A DNA stretch of 64,000 nt from positions 1-64,000 of the forward strand of contig CAZRCI010000022.1 of the NCBI GenBank assembly GCA_964598535.1, read 5' to 3'. Below are positions 44,178 to 54,234 of the stretch, in pieces. How positions within the stretch are numbered: position 1 is the first letter of the stretch; every line of letters starts with the position of its first letter. Under the pieces are notes generated by a model that saw nothing but the letters and a program-made list of their open reading frames with translations, did no database searches and had not been told where the DNA came from. This stretch comes from JALHMI01 sp964598535. GTDB lineage: Bacteria > Planctomycetota > Planctomycetia > Pirellulales > PALSA-1355. A program made the position numbers and the translations under genes.

Positions 44178-47153
44178 CTAATTGTTTGCCGTCTGCTGCG
44201 GGGCGGCTTCGGCCGGAGGCGTCAGCGATCGTACGAGCTGGCCATCGCCCACGAGCCACAGCAAGAGCGTGCTGTCCTGGCCGCCCGAGATGACCAGCAG
44301 CCCATCGGACGGCGTGGCGACGGTGTACATGAAGTCCTGCGAGCCGGCATAGGTGCGAAGCATCTTGCCGTCGTCGGTATTCACCAGCCGCACGGTCTTA
44401 TCGCCCGAGCTGGCGAGCACTTGGGGCGTGGCGCCGACAAAAGCGATCGCCGTGACTTCTTTTTCGAAAGCCGCGGTCGTACGAAGCTGATCGCCGGTCG
44501 TGAAATCCCAAACTTTGATCACATTGTCCGCGCCGGCGCTGGCCAGCACTTTGGCGTCGGCCTTCCAAGTGACGTCCAGCACGTGGTGCGTGTGCCCCTC
44601 GAAACTGCGAGCCAGCTTGCCGTCGGCCATTTTGAAAACCTTTACGAACCGGTCGGCCGCGGACGAGGCCAGATACGTGCCGTCGGGCGAAAACTCCAGG
44701 CCGAACACGGTATCGCTGTGGGCCTCGGAGAACGCGCGCACGAGCGTGCCGTCGGCGGCGCTGAAGACTTTGAGCTCGCCGTCGCGCGAGGGCTCGCCAC
44801 CGCCCGCGGCCAAGAGCTTTCCGTCGGGGCTGAAGGCGAGCGCCGTTACGCGGTCGTTGAAGGTCGCCAGATCGTCGACGTTACCGATCGTTCGTTCGAG
44901 CGTCCAGTTCGGCGTGGCCTGCCACAGGATAAGACTGCCATCGGCCGCGGCCGAGAGCACTCCGGCCGGGGTGAACGCGGCGGCTTGCACCGAGGCCGCA
45001 TGCCCCACATAGGAATCCACGGGCGAGCCGGTATCACTTTGCCAGGTGCGAACCAAATTGTTTTCGCCGGCGCTGACGAGTTGCTGGCCATCGGCCGCGT
45101 AGGCCAGCCAGCGGACGGGCTTCTCGGCGGCCGCAGCGGCGGCTTTCGCGGCGTCGAGGTCTTGCTGCACGGCTGCTAGACGAGCCTCTGAATCTTGGAG
45201 CGTTTGTTCCGCGGCGGGAACGTCACCGACGGCCTTTTTGACGTTCGCGATGGCCGACGCGGCGGCCTGTTCGGCGGCGCTGTTGGCCGACTCGGCGGCG
45301 GTTAGCTCTTGTTGGGCCTTGTCGAGGGCAGCCTTGGCCTCGCCCGACTTCTTTTCGGCCTCCTTCATGGCCGCGTCCGCGGCAGCGGCGGCCTGGGCGG
45401 CTTCTGCGTTGGCCTTGGCCAGATCGGCATTGGCCGCGTCGGCCTCGGCGGCGGCTTTGGCCGTTGCGGCGGCTTCTGCGGCCGCGGTGTTCGCGTCCTT
45501 GGCAGCGGCAAACGCCTGATCTGCCGCGTCTTTGGCGTCGGTCGCCGGCTTGATCGCGTCTTGCTTTTCTTTCAATGTCTTGGCGGCCGCCTCCTTGGCC
45601 GTCTGCGATGCGGTCACGGCGTTGGCCGTCGTGATGATCTTTGCTTCCGCATCGGCGAGGGCCTTTTTGTCGTCGGCCACGCGACCGCTGACGAAGGCGG
45701 TTTGCCGCTCGAGCTGCGACACTTTGAACTGCGCGGTAAAGTCGCCCTTGAGCTCGGCGATCGCCCGCTTGTCGGGCGAAGTCCAGGCGGCGCCGTCCGC
45801 GGCGTTCCAAAGCTTGATCTGATTGTCGGCCCCGGCCGATGCGAGCTGCTTGCCGTCGGGCCGGGCCGCAACCGCCGCAACCGCCGCGCCGTGGGTAATC
45901 TCTCGTACTTGCTTGTTGTCTTCCAGATTCCACACACGCAGGCTTCCGTCGGCCGAACCCGAGACGAGCTGCGGCTTTTCAGCGGCCAACAAGGCAAGGC
46001 AGGTAACCGGGCCGGTGTGCCCGGCAATCTCGCCGGCCGGGGTGATTTCAGAACCGGCTTCGGCCGATAGGGTCCAGCGGCGAATGACGTTGTCGGCATG
46101 CCCCGTGGCGAGCTGCCCGCCGGGCAGCGTTACCAAGGACGTCGCCGGGGCGGGGGTTTCGAGCTTGGCCAGCTCGGCGCCGTCCACGACGTTCCACGAT
46201 CGCAAGGTTTTGTCTTCCGAAGCGCTGACGAGCTTTCCGCCATCGAGGAATGCGAGGCCCGTGACTGGCCCGGCATGGCCGCCGAAGGCACGCGGCTCTT
46301 GGAGCGTCGCCACGTCCCAAAGCTTGATCGCGCCCGAGGCGTCGCCCGTGGCGACAAGCTTGCCGTCGGCGCTCAGGGCGAGCGCACGCGCGGGAGCCGC
46401 GCCCGGGGCGACTTCGGCGATGCGGAGGTTGTCGGCGCGACGCCAGAGCTTTGCCTCGCGAAAACCGCCCGAGGCGAGCATCTCGCCATCGGGGCTGAAG
46501 GCCAGCGACTGCACGAGATCCAGATGTGCCACGCCGCGATTCTTGTACAGCTCTCCGTCGACGAGCGCCGGATCGGTTAGCCGCGTGACGAGCTCGCCGG
46601 TCGCGACTCGATAGATGAAAATCTGATTCGAGCGGCCGCAGGCCACATAACGCCCATCCGGCGTCACGGCCGCGGCATAGATAGGATTCATGCCCGGAGG
46701 CAGCGACTGCCAATCGAGCGCCGCGTTCTTGGCCGAGACTTCGCCCTTGGCGCCCTGGTCGATCCAGAGCTTGATCAGGCCGAGTTGCTCGCTCGTGAGT
46801 GGCTTGGCGTCGACGCCGTTGTCGGCCGGCGGCATGATCGGCTCTTCCAAGTGCGCCGCGACTTTCAGGAGCAGGCTCTCGCCACTTTTCCCCGGCACGG
46901 CGGCGGGCCCCGAAAAACCACCTTTGAGAATGGTCTGCGGGGTTTCCAGCACCAGATCGCCTTCAGAATCCTTGGCGTTGTGGCACGCCAGGCAATTCTT
47001 CGTCAGCGCGGGCAGGACTTCTTTCTCGAAGTCGACCGGCGTCTCGCGTTTGATCTCGGCGATCTCAATGCCCTGGACCTCGTCTTCGGCCAGCGCGGCC
47101 GAACTCGAAACCAAACACGTCAGTAGCAACGCGAGCGCGGGCGAACGTTTCAC
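44178..47153 (-). CDS. Cytochrome c/WD40 protein with coiled-coil insertion
   Basis: The exported protein has 991 residues from a GTG at 47153, chosen because it opens a signal peptide (VKRSPALALLLTCLVSSSAA). An ATG at 47291 is also open. A planctomycete cytochrome c domain follows with heme motif CLACH at 54-58 and MPPADNG. WD40 blades run to about 455 (DASGAIKLWDVAT, SEDKTLRSWNVVDG, DGSLRVWNLED), and a second set from about 680 to the end (NLVRTWQSDTG, DRFVKVFKMADG, NVIKVWDFTTG). Between the two sets lies an Ala/Lys/Glu-rich coiled coil of about 215 residues (462-676). It is encoded after the DUF1549-type gene, with which it is probably cotranscribed, and acts outside the cytoplasm. Confidence 0.9.
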   Translation of the reverse strand: MKRSPALALLLTCLVSSSAALAEDEVQGIEIAEIKRETPVDFEKEVLPALTKNCLACHNAKDSEGDLVLETPQTILKGGFSGPAAVPGKSGESLLLKVAAHLEEPIMPPADNGVDAKPLTSEQLGLIKLWIDQGAKGEVSAKNAALDWQSLPPGMNPIYAAAVTPDGRYVACGRSNQIFIYRVATGELVTRLTDPALVDGELYKNRGVAHLDLVQSLAFSPDGEMLASGGFREAKLWRRADNLRIAEVAPGAAPARALALSADGKLVATGDASGAIKLWDVATLQEPRAFGGHAGPVTGLAFLDGGKLVSASEDKTLRSWNVVDGAELAKLETPAPATSLVTLPGGQLATGHADNVIRRWTLSAEAGSEITPAGEIAGHTGPVTCLALLAAEKPQLVSGSADGSLRVWNLEDNKQVREITHGAAVAAVAARPDGKQLASAGADNQIKLWNAADGAAWTSPDKRAIAELKGDFTAQFKVSQLERQTAFVSGRVADDKKALADAEAKIITTANAVTASQTAKEAAAKTLKEKQDAIKPATDAKDAADQAFAAAKDANTAAAEAAATAKAAAEADAANADLAKANAEAAQAAAAADAAMKEAEKKSGEAKAALDKAQQELTAAESANSAAEQAAASAIANVKKAVGDVPAAEQTLQDSEARLAAVQQDLDAAKAAAAAAEKPVRWLAYAADGQQLVSAGENNLVRTWQSDTGSPVDSYVGHAASVQAAAFTPAGVLSAAADGSLILWQATPNWTLERTIGNVDDLATFNDRVTALAFSPDGKLLAAGGGEPSRDGELKVFSAADGTLVRAFSEAHSDTVFGLEFSPDGTYLASSAADRFVKVFKMADGKLARSFEGHTHHVLDVTWKADAKVLASAGADNVIKVWDFTTGDQLRTTAAFEKEVTAIAFVGATPQVLASSGDKTVRLVNTDDGKMLRTYAGSQDFMYTVATPSDGLLVISGGQDSTLLLWLVGDGQLVRSLTPPAEAAPQQTANN

Positions 47154-47348
47154 GGGTAGGTTACCTGGGCGGGAAAGGTTGGCGAGGGTTGAGGGAGGAC
47201 GTGCCGTATGGCGGGTAGCCGGCCGACACGCGGGGAATGCTGGCTCCCCGAAGCGTTCCCGCCCCACAGGGGCGCGACTCCCTCCCATCATAATTACCGG
47301 GAGCGCCGGTGGGCGAATTCCGGGACCGAAGTTTTTCAGCCCCCCGCG

Positions 47349-49862
47349 CTAGTGATTGAACAAAAATTCCTTGGTGTTCACCAGCGCCCAGAGGATATCT
47401 TCCAGGGCCAGCTTTTCGTCGCTCGATTTTTCCAAGTGTTTAACCGCCACGGTCAATTCGTCGGCCTGTGGCGGACGGGAATAAACTCGCAAGTACAACT
47501 CGCGGACTTTATCCTCACGCGAACGATCCTGTTGCGTGGCCAGTTGAGCGGCCCGGCCGTCGTTGGCCGACAGCTTGCCTTGCACCTCGGAGCTGTTGAG
47601 CAGGTGCAAGCTCTGGGCCAGGTTGGCTTCACTCGAACGCTCGCATTCGCAGGCGCTCGAATTCTCGGGCTTGCCAAAGACGGTCAAGAAGTACGAATTG
47701 AACCCCGTGTCGGGCAATTGCACCGCCCGCACGCTCTGGGGCAAACCGCTGAAGGTGGTTTTCGAGCCGGTGACGTCGTCGATCGAGTCGAGCAGCACTT
47801 CGGCCGGCAACCGCTTGGGATAGTAACGTGAGTAGTTTTGCTTGTCGCCCGCGTTGTGGTCGTTGGGCAACGACGAAAGCTGGTAGGTCTTCGAATTGCA
47901 GATCGTGCGAACCAAGTGCTTGATGTCGAAGCCGCTCTGAACGAAGTCTTTGGCCAGCGCGTCGAGCAGTTCTTCGTTCGTGGCCGGATTGGTGACTCGC
48001 ATGTCGTCTTCCGGATCGACCAATCCGCGGCTGAAGAAGTGCTTCCAGTAGCGGTTGACCAGTGACCGGGCAAAGAACGGATTTGCCGGATCGACCATCC
48101 AGTCGACCAGCGCGTGGCGCGGATCGTCGTCCGCGGTGAGCTTCACCGGCTCGACTCCCAAGCCCGTGGGCGGCACGTCCTGGTTTGTCTTGGGATTCTT
48201 GGCCGAGGCCATGCCGCGACGATGCACGACGCGATCTTCGCCAAATTGGGCGCCCGGCTTGCGGCCAAGCTGCGAGAAGAAGGCGGCAAAGCCGTAATAG
48301 TCTTGCTGGCTCCATTTTTCGAAGGGGTGATGATGGCAACGGGCACACTGGAGCCGAAGCCCCAGGAACAACTGGGCCGAATCTTCGACCTGCTCGTTGA
48401 CGCTATCGACTTCGCGATACCAGGCGACGGGCGGATTCTGACCGATCTCGCCAGTCGCCGTCAGAAGCTGCCGTACAAAGCGGTCGTAGGGCACATTCGC
48501 GTGCAGGCTGTCGCGAATCCAATCGTAGAAGATGCGCGTGCCGCGGGCGTAGGTCGCGTCCTGACGTTTGTTGCGGAGGATCGCGCTCCACTTGTTCGCA
48601 AAAAAGTTGGCGTAGTCGGTGCTTTCCAGCAGCGTGTCGACCCACCGCTGGCGTTTGTCCGGCGCGTTGTCGGCCAGAAATTTCTCGGTTTCCTCGGGCG
48701 TCGGTAGCCGGCCGGCAATGTCGAGGGCCGCGCGACGGATGAACGACGCGTCGTCGCTTACTTCCGAAGGCGGCACGCCCAGCGTTTTGAGTTTGGCGAA
48801 AACCTGCTCGTCGATGAAGTTCGCCGGATCGGGCGTCGATTGGACCGGAATGCCCAGCGGCACGGTCGCGCGGAACACGTCGACCTGCCCCTGATAGCGG
48901 GCCATCACAGCCACGTCGCCCGCCAGATCGAGTGTCTTCACCAGCCCGGTCATGCCGACCTCGGCCATTTCAGGATTGTTCGGCTCGAACGTCACCATAC
49001 TGGTCACATCCTGTGTCGAACCATCCGTATAGTGTGCAATCACAAGTAGTTGCTGCTCGCCATGCTGCGGCATCGTCCGCTCGTGAGGAAATACTTCGAT
49101 CCGCGACACGGTCGGATCGCTGTCGCTGCCAAAAGGCATGCCTTGCAGCACCCACCGCCGAATCAAGCGGTACGGCGTGCTGTCGACCTCCATCCGGGTA
49201 CCGCCGCCATGCGGAACGGCGCCGATGGCCTTGAGCAGGAGCAGGCTTTTGTCTGGCGCGGCGGGGAACAGACGCCGGCCGCGGCCTTCTTTCACAAGGT
49301 GTTCGTAGTCTTCGGTCGGCTCGAAGCCCAACAGAGAAAGCTTGAAGCCGTTTTGGCCGCTGGCCTTGCCGTGACAACCGCCGCCGTTGCAAGCGAGCTT
49401 GGTGAAGATCGGCACGATTTGATTCGGGAAGTTCACCAGCGGATCGTTGCCGAACTGGCTGACCGTCACCCGGATCGTACCTGCCGGACCGGCTTCGCTG
49501 GTGGCCGTGATCGTGGCCGTGCCGTCGCCCGCCGGAACGACATAACCGGTGGGTCCCACTTCGACGACGCCCTCGGGCTCCGCCGTATAGATAACCTTGG
49601 AGGTCAGATCGCGCTGCTGACCCGTGGCATAGTTGCCGGTCACGACAAGCTGCTGCCGAGCGTCTTGCCCCTTAAGCTCGAACCCGCCTTCGACCGTACG
49701 ACCGCACTCGACCGACACTTCGCGAAGCTCGCCCGGATCGCCCAATCCTGGCGGCGCGATAGCCGGTGCGTTTGCATCGGGAGTATTCGCCAGCAGAGCC
49801 GCGGGCGAAATTGCCAGAACCGAAAGCACGAAGGCAGCAAGGCGAGCGATCCGACTCGTCAT
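47349..49862 (-). CDS. DUF1549/DUF1553-type exported protein with Big2 domains
   Basis: The 837-residue protein has a signal peptide (ARLAAFVLSVLAISPAALLA). Two Ig-like Big2 domains are near the start and middle (VVTGNYATGQQRDLTSKVIY, LLVIAHYTDGSTQDVTSMVT). One heme-type motif, CNGGGCHG, precedes DUF1549 (ANFIDEQVFAKLKTLGVPPS), which holds a second, CARCHHHPFEKW. DUF1553 follows (VNRYWKHFFSRGLVDPEDD, LNSSEVQGKLSANDGRAAQL, ALVNTKEFLFNH). These paired cytochrome-type proteins are numerous in planctomycetes and have no settled function; they are thought to work at the cell surface. The WD40 partner follows after 195 bases. Confidence 0.92.
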   Translation of the reverse strand: MTSRIARLAAFVLSVLAISPAALLANTPDANAPAIAPPGLGDPGELREVSVECGRTVEGGFELKGQDARQQLVVTGNYATGQQRDLTSKVIYTAEPEGVVEVGPTGYVVPAGDGTATITATSEAGPAGTIRVTVSQFGNDPLVNFPNQIVPIFTKLACNGGGCHGKASGQNGFKLSLLGFEPTEDYEHLVKEGRGRRLFPAAPDKSLLLLKAIGAVPHGGGTRMEVDSTPYRLIRRWVLQGMPFGSDSDPTVSRIEVFPHERTMPQHGEQQLLVIAHYTDGSTQDVTSMVTFEPNNPEMAEVGMTGLVKTLDLAGDVAVMARYQGQVDVFRATVPLGIPVQSTPDPANFIDEQVFAKLKTLGVPPSEVSDDASFIRRAALDIAGRLPTPEETEKFLADNAPDKRQRWVDTLLESTDYANFFANKWSAILRNKRQDATYARGTRIFYDWIRDSLHANVPYDRFVRQLLTATGEIGQNPPVAWYREVDSVNEQVEDSAQLFLGLRLQCARCHHHPFEKWSQQDYYGFAAFFSQLGRKPGAQFGEDRVVHRRGMASAKNPKTNQDVPPTGLGVEPVKLTADDDPRHALVDWMVDPANPFFARSLVNRYWKHFFSRGLVDPEDDMRVTNPATNEELLDALAKDFVQSGFDIKHLVRTICNSKTYQLSSLPNDHNAGDKQNYSRYYPKRLPAEVLLDSIDDVTGSKTTFSGLPQSVRAVQLPDTGFNSYFLTVFGKPENSSACECERSSEANLAQSLHLLNSSEVQGKLSANDGRAAQLATQQDRSREDKVRELYLRVYSRPPQADELTVAVKHLEKSSDEKLALEDILWALVNTKEFLFNH

Positions 49863-50103
49863 GATGCATCTCCAGGGTAGGGGTGCAAGCTTGGGAGGGA
49901 TGGTCTGCGGGGAGCGGCGCAAGTCCTTTCGCCACTGAGGGCGATTATCCCCGAGAAAATGGCAATATGCAAGCAGATTTATCGGTGATTGCTCGTGAAC
50001 CGATCGGCCGCAAAGTCCGCCGCCACAATGGCCTACGGCACCGCCTAACCGCTTTACGCGGGCTGATAGATGCCAATCGGCTTTTCCGGTATGCTCAAAC
50101 GCC

Positions 50104-50691
50104 ATGAGCACAAACCAACCCAATTCCCGGAGTCCTGAGTTGATGTCGCCCGAGGACACGGCTCTGGTGGTCGTCGATGTTCAAACCAAGTTAATGCCGC
50201 TAATCCGCGGCCAGGCTCGCATTCTCTGGAATCTCGGCCGGCTGGTAGAGGGGGCCGAAGCCACGGGGGTCCGCGCGCTAGCCACGGAGCAGTATCCACA
50301 GGGCCTGGGGCCGACCGTCCCGGAGCTAGCCGGCCGACTGGGCGAAATCCCCACCAAAATGGCGTTTAGTTGCGCCGGTTGCGAGCCGTTCATCGCACGG
50401 CTCCAAGCCTTGGGCGCGAGCAAGGTCCTGGTAACGGGCATCGAGGCTCACGTCTGCGTCCAGCAGACGGTACTCGACCTGTTGGCCGCCGGCTATCGAG
50501 TTTACGTGCCGGTCGACGCGGTCGGCTCCAGGTATCAAATCGACTCTGAAACGGCGCTGCGCCGCATGGAATCGAGCGGGGCAACGCTCACCACGACCGA
50601 ATCGGCCCTGTTCGAGTGGTGCCAGGTATCCGGCACGCCGACATTCAAGAAGATCAGCAGCCTGATCCGCGAGACGCCGCCCGCCGAGTAA
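50104..50691 (+). CDS. Isochorismatase-fold cysteine hydrolase
   Basis: The 195-residue protein has the three catalytic positions of the family: Asp in TALVVVDVQTKLMPLI, Lys in IPTKMAFSCAG and Cys in GIEAHVCVQQTVLDLLAAGY. The cis-peptide and cap region RVYVPVDAVGSRYQ is also typical. Family members hydrolyse amides or vinyl ethers (nicotinamide, ureidoacrylate, isochorismate). Substrate is not clear. It is transcribed ahead of the aminotransferase and separated by 43 bases, so they are likely one operon. Confidence 0.88.
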   Translation: MSTNQPNSRSPELMSPEDTALVVVDVQTKLMPLIRGQARILWNLGRLVEGAEATGVRALATEQYPQGLGPTVPELAGRLGEIPTKMAFSCAGCEPFIARLQALGASKVLVTGIEAHVCVQQTVLDLLAAGYRVYVPVDAVGSRYQIDSETALRRMESSGATLTTTESALFEWCQVSGTPTFKKISSLIRETPPAE

Positions 50692-50734
50692 TACGTTAAT
50701 TCCAACCACCTTTCTTCAACACGTGACGTTAGCC

Positions 50735-51919
50735 ATGCCCCAGACAGCTCCCGCGCTCAATCCTCCCGTCCGTATCCTGATGGGCCCCGGCCCGAGCGAT
50801 ATCCATCCGCGCGTGCTCGAAGCGATCGCCAAGCCCACGGTCGGGCATCTCGACCCGTACTATCTTGAACTGATGAACAACATGCGCGGCCTGATGCAGC
50901 ATGTGTTCCGCACGAAGAACGAGATGACGCTCGCCGTCAGCGGCACCGGCTCGGCCGGCATGGAAGCGGCCGTGGTGAACGTGATCGAGCCGGGAGACTC
51001 GATGATCGTGTGCGTGAACGGCGTATTCGGCGGGCGCATGGTCGACGTCGCCACCCGCGCCGGCGCGAACGTGAGCAAGGTGGAAAAACCGTGGGGCGAA
51101 GTCTTCTCGCCCGTGGACTTGAAAGACGCGCTGGCCAAGGCCAAGCCCAAGGTCGTGGGCATCGTGATGGCGGAAACCTCGACCGGCGCGTGGCAGCCGA
51201 TCGAAGAGATCTCCAAGCTGGTCCATGACGCCGGCGCGATGCTGCTGGTCGACGCCGTGACGTCGCTGGGGGGCGTGCCCGTCGAAGTCGACAAGTGGAA
51301 CATCGACGTGATCTACTCGGGCACGCAAAAGTGTTTGAGCTGCCCGCCGGGACTCGCCCCGGTATCGTTCAGCCCGCGCGCGATGGAAGTCGTGCTCGGG
51401 CGCAAGTCGAAAGTGCAAAGCTGGTATCTCGACCTGACGATGCTCGCCAAATACTGGGGCTCGGAACGGGTGTACCATCATACCGCGCCGATCAACATGA
51501 CCTACGGCCTGTACGAGGCATTGCAACTCGTCCACGAAGAGGGGCTCGAGGCTTGTTTCGCCCGGCACATGCTGAATCATAAGGCGCTCAAGGCGGGCCT
51601 CGCCGCGCTCGGCATGGGATACACGGCCGCCGAAGGCCATCAACTGCCGATGCTCAACGCCGTGCGGATTCCGCAGGGCGTGGACGATGCCACCGTTCGC
51701 GGGGGACTGCTCAAGCGATTTGGCATCGAGATCGGCGGCGGCCTGGGCGACTTCAAAGGCCAGGTGTGGCGCATCGGCCTGATGGGTTACGGCGCCCGGC
51801 CGAACAACGTGTACCTGCTGCTTTCGGCCCTCGAGCAACTGCTGGCCGAGCAAGGACACACGTTCGATCACGGCGCGTCGGTCGCGGCCGCGGCGGGCGT
51901 TTACTCGGCGGCGAAGTGA
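50735..51919 (+). CDS. Class V aminotransferase (alanine/serine--glyoxylate type)
   Basis: The 394-residue PLP enzyme starts at 50735 (MPQTAPALNPPVRILMGPGP). Motifs are SDIHPRVLEAIAKPTVGHLD, the cofactor part VSGTGSAGMEAAVVN, DAVTSLGGVPVEVDKWNIDV and the Lys in YSGTQKCLSCPPGLAPVSFS. The C-terminal domain has INMTYGLYEALQLVHEEGLE and GGGLGDFKGQVWRIGLMGYG. It transfers an amino group from Ala or Ser to glyoxylate, as used in glyoxylate and serine metabolism. Partner genes for a full pathway are not present. Confidence 0.92.
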   Translation: MPQTAPALNPPVRILMGPGPSDIHPRVLEAIAKPTVGHLDPYYLELMNNMRGLMQHVFRTKNEMTLAVSGTGSAGMEAAVVNVIEPGDSMIVCVNGVFGGRMVDVATRAGANVSKVEKPWGEVFSPVDLKDALAKAKPKVVGIVMAETSTGAWQPIEEISKLVHDAGAMLLVDAVTSLGGVPVEVDKWNIDVIYSGTQKCLSCPPGLAPVSFSPRAMEVVLGRKSKVQSWYLDLTMLAKYWGSERVYHHTAPINMTYGLYEALQLVHEEGLEACFARHMLNHKALKAGLAALGMGYTAAEGHQLPMLNAVRIPQGVDDATVRGGLLKRFGIEIGGGLGDFKGQVWRIGLMGYGARPNNVYLLLSALEQLLAEQGHTFDHGASVAAAAGVYSAAK

Positions 51920-51968
51920 GTTCCGCCCAGGAGCGTCGCGGCGGCCCCTGCGCGCGTCACGTCCATGC

Positions 51969-53006
51969 TCAATCGATCGGTTCGCCGTCTTCCGCGCGGC
52001 GGAGCACGGCGTCTTCGGCAGGTTCCTCGGCCGGACGGCGGCGCTTCGTGGAAACCTCGTCCACGGCCGGCAATGGAGCCACGTTGGGCAACGCCTTTTG
52101 CAACAGGGCTCCGCGGCCGTCGATCTCGATGTGCCACGGCCCTTCCGGCCCGTCGAGCGAGCCGCTGTTCTGCGTCTGGTAGCGTTTGAGCTGCGCGATC
52201 TTCTCCCGCGGGGGCACCTCGCCCGGCATGTCCGTTCCTGGCGCGCGTCCCCAATCGATCCGCGTACCGCTGGCCGTGAGCAAGGCGTAGGTATATTCGA
52301 ACCCGCTCCGGGCGGGCTTACGTTCTACCGGAAGGATTCGCGTGATGCCGAGTTGGTGCCAGTCGGAGCCGAGCGCCGCGGCAATCTGTGCTCCGCCAAG
52401 CACGGCGGCGTCCGCCCAGCGTTTGCCGTGCGAGGCGGGCGGTTGGGTATAGATCTCGGCCACGAGCGGATAGCGTTCCGCTTCGGCCACGGTGAAATCG
52501 CGATCGGGAAGCAGCACCGCTTGCTCATCCACGGGCAGCACACCGCTACCGTCGTGAAGTTCGACCATCGCCACCGGTACGCGATAGACGAGTTGCACGT
52601 CGATGCCGGCCGGAAAGCGTTTGCTCACGCGTTCGACGCGAGCGACCCAGGGGTGTGCTGAAAACGCCTCGGCCAGTTTGACCGTCAGCGCGACATCCAA
52701 TACCGACAGCGGCCCCAAACGTTCCAGGTCGCGCAACACCTCCGACTTGATGCGATCTTCTGCCCGATCGCTGCCCGGATCGGGACGAATCCAGGCTGGC
52801 GGCGGCGGCGAGAGCGTGATGTGCTCGGGATGCACTTGATACTGTTCGGCCGACATGACGTGCTCGCGTACATGCCGCCACACGGCCATACAGACGCTGC
52901 CCGAGAGCAAAACCACGATCGCGACCGCGGCGATTCGTTTCAGGCCTTTTCGCCCTCCGCCCGAGTCTGCCGGTGTCGTTTCTTCGCTCGCGCGTTTCTT
53001 GGCCAT
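51969..53006 (-). CDS. ftsQ: FtsQ-like cell division membrane protein
   Basis: The 345-residue protein starts at 53006 and shares one base with the ddl stop (TGATG). A basic cytoplasmic N-terminus precedes one membrane helix (about 25-42, AAVAIVVLLSGSVCMAVW). The periplasmic part has the POTRA/FtsQ-like segments LSVLDVALTVKLAEAFSAHP, WVARVERVSKRFPAGIDVQL and VYRVPVAMVELHDGSGVLP. Similarity is modest, but position after ddl is the classic ftsQ place. It is the only division gene left in this cluster. The last 80 residues are Arg/Glu-rich and variable. Confidence 0.75.
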   Translation of the reverse strand: MAKKRASEETTPADSGGGRKGLKRIAAVAIVVLLSGSVCMAVWRHVREHVMSAEQYQVHPEHITLSPPPPAWIRPDPGSDRAEDRIKSEVLRDLERLGPLSVLDVALTVKLAEAFSAHPWVARVERVSKRFPAGIDVQLVYRVPVAMVELHDGSGVLPVDEQAVLLPDRDFTVAEAERYPLVAEIYTQPPASHGKRWADAAVLGGAQIAAALGSDWHQLGITRILPVERKPARSGFEYTYALLTASGTRIDWGRAPGTDMPGEVPPREKIAQLKRYQTQNSGSLDGPEGPWHIEIDGRGALLQKALPNVAPLPAVDEVSTKRRRPAEEPAEDAVLRRAEDGEPID

Positions 53007-53947
53007 CAGGTCACTCCTGCTGCCAAGCAGCGTTTCACGAGTTGATCGCACAGGGTGGACAGGTCGAGCCCCGCCCGGGCGGCCGCCAACGGCGCAAGAC
53101 TGCGCGCCGTCATGCCGGGAATCGCGTTGACTTCCAGCACCCAGGGCGTTGCGGCACGGTCGAGCATCACGTCGACACGCGTGAGGCCGCTCACGCCCAG
53201 CGCTCGCACGGCTTGTGCGGCCACCGCCTCGATGGCCTCGCGCGTTGCGGCCGCGAGTGCAAAGTCAAAGCGATATTCCGTCAGCGTGTTGTGATATTTC
53301 GCGTCGTACGAGAACAGGGGCTCGGGCGAAACGATCTCGATCAGCGGCAGCGGCCGATCCTCCAGCATCGCCACGGTGAACTCGCGGCCAACGACCAGCC
53401 GCTCGGCGAGCACATGGCCGCCAAACCGGCGTGCCTTGGCAAGTTCCAACGGAATCTCGGCGCTTTCCCGGACAATCGTCACGCCAACGCTCGACCCCTG
53501 ATCGTCAGGCTTGAGCACGACGGGATATCCCAGCGTCGAGACGCGCCGGGTAATGGTGGCCAACTTGTCCTCGGCGCCAAGGAGTACGAACGGCGGCGTC
53601 GGCACGCCCTCGACGGCAAAACGCTGTTTGCTGGCCAATTTGCTCATCGCCAGGCGGCAAGCCTCGGGACTGCTCCCCGTATAGAGCACGCCTAGCGTTG
53701 TTAACCTGGCCTGCACACGGCCGTCTTCGCCCGCGCCGCCATGCAGCGCCATGAAGCAGGCGTCAAAACGATTCCAATCGATGTGGTCGAGCGGAACTTG
53801 CGCGGGATCGAACAGCGTGACCTGATGGCCGCGCTCGGCCAAAGCCGCGACCACGCCGGCGCCACTGCGCAAGCTGACCTCACGCTCGGCAGAATCTCCG
53901 CCCGCCAACACGGCTACGCGAAGCCTGGCCTCCTGCATCTCTAGCAT
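53006..53947 (-). CDS. ddl: D-alanine--D-alanine ligase
   Basis: The 313-residue ATP-grasp enzyme has the family start RVAVLAGGDSAEREVSLRSG, the ATP-binding segments YPVVLKPDDQGSSVGVTIV and HVLAERLVVGREFTVAMLED, and the C-terminal site GLTRVDVMLDRAATPWVLEV followed by NAIPGMTARSL. It joins two D-Ala residues for the peptidoglycan stem peptide in the cytoplasm. It overlaps ftsQ by one base and lies 287 bases after murB, a gap that may hold its own promoter. Confidence 0.94.
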   Translation of the reverse strand: MLEMQEARLRVAVLAGGDSAEREVSLRSGAGVVAALAERGHQVTLFDPAQVPLDHIDWNRFDACFMALHGGAGEDGRVQARLTTLGVLYTGSSPEACRLAMSKLASKQRFAVEGVPTPPFVLLGAEDKLATITRRVSTLGYPVVLKPDDQGSSVGVTIVRESAEIPLELAKARRFGGHVLAERLVVGREFTVAMLEDRPLPLIEIVSPEPLFSYDAKYHNTLTEYRFDFALAAATREAIEAVAAQAVRALGVSGLTRVDVMLDRAATPWVLEVNAIPGMTARSLAPLAAARAGLDLSTLCDQLVKRCLAAGVT

Positions 53948-54234
53948 TTGCCGGTCCTCCTGACCGCCGCCCTCGCACGCTCGAAAACGCCTCGCTCGAT
54001 GCCCTCACCCCGGCGGTCGCCCTGACAACTTGTCGAGGGCGTCCGGTGATTCGCGAAATATCCAGAGAATATCAGCCCGACAGGGCGAGCGAGGAATCAC
54101 TCCGCGGAATTCTCTCGCCGGCGTTTGGGGGCTATTACTCGTGCTCCGTCAACGTCTTACTTTTCGGGTTCCGCCATTACGGAAGCGTTTCGGTTACTTG
54201 TTGGGGAGATTCAATGAATTGCCGACGCTACGCG

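Noticed and set aside
50729..51871. Minus-strand 380-residue frame opposite the aminotransferase
   Set aside because: No family motifs, and the plus-strand gene has a full set of PLP-enzyme motifs.
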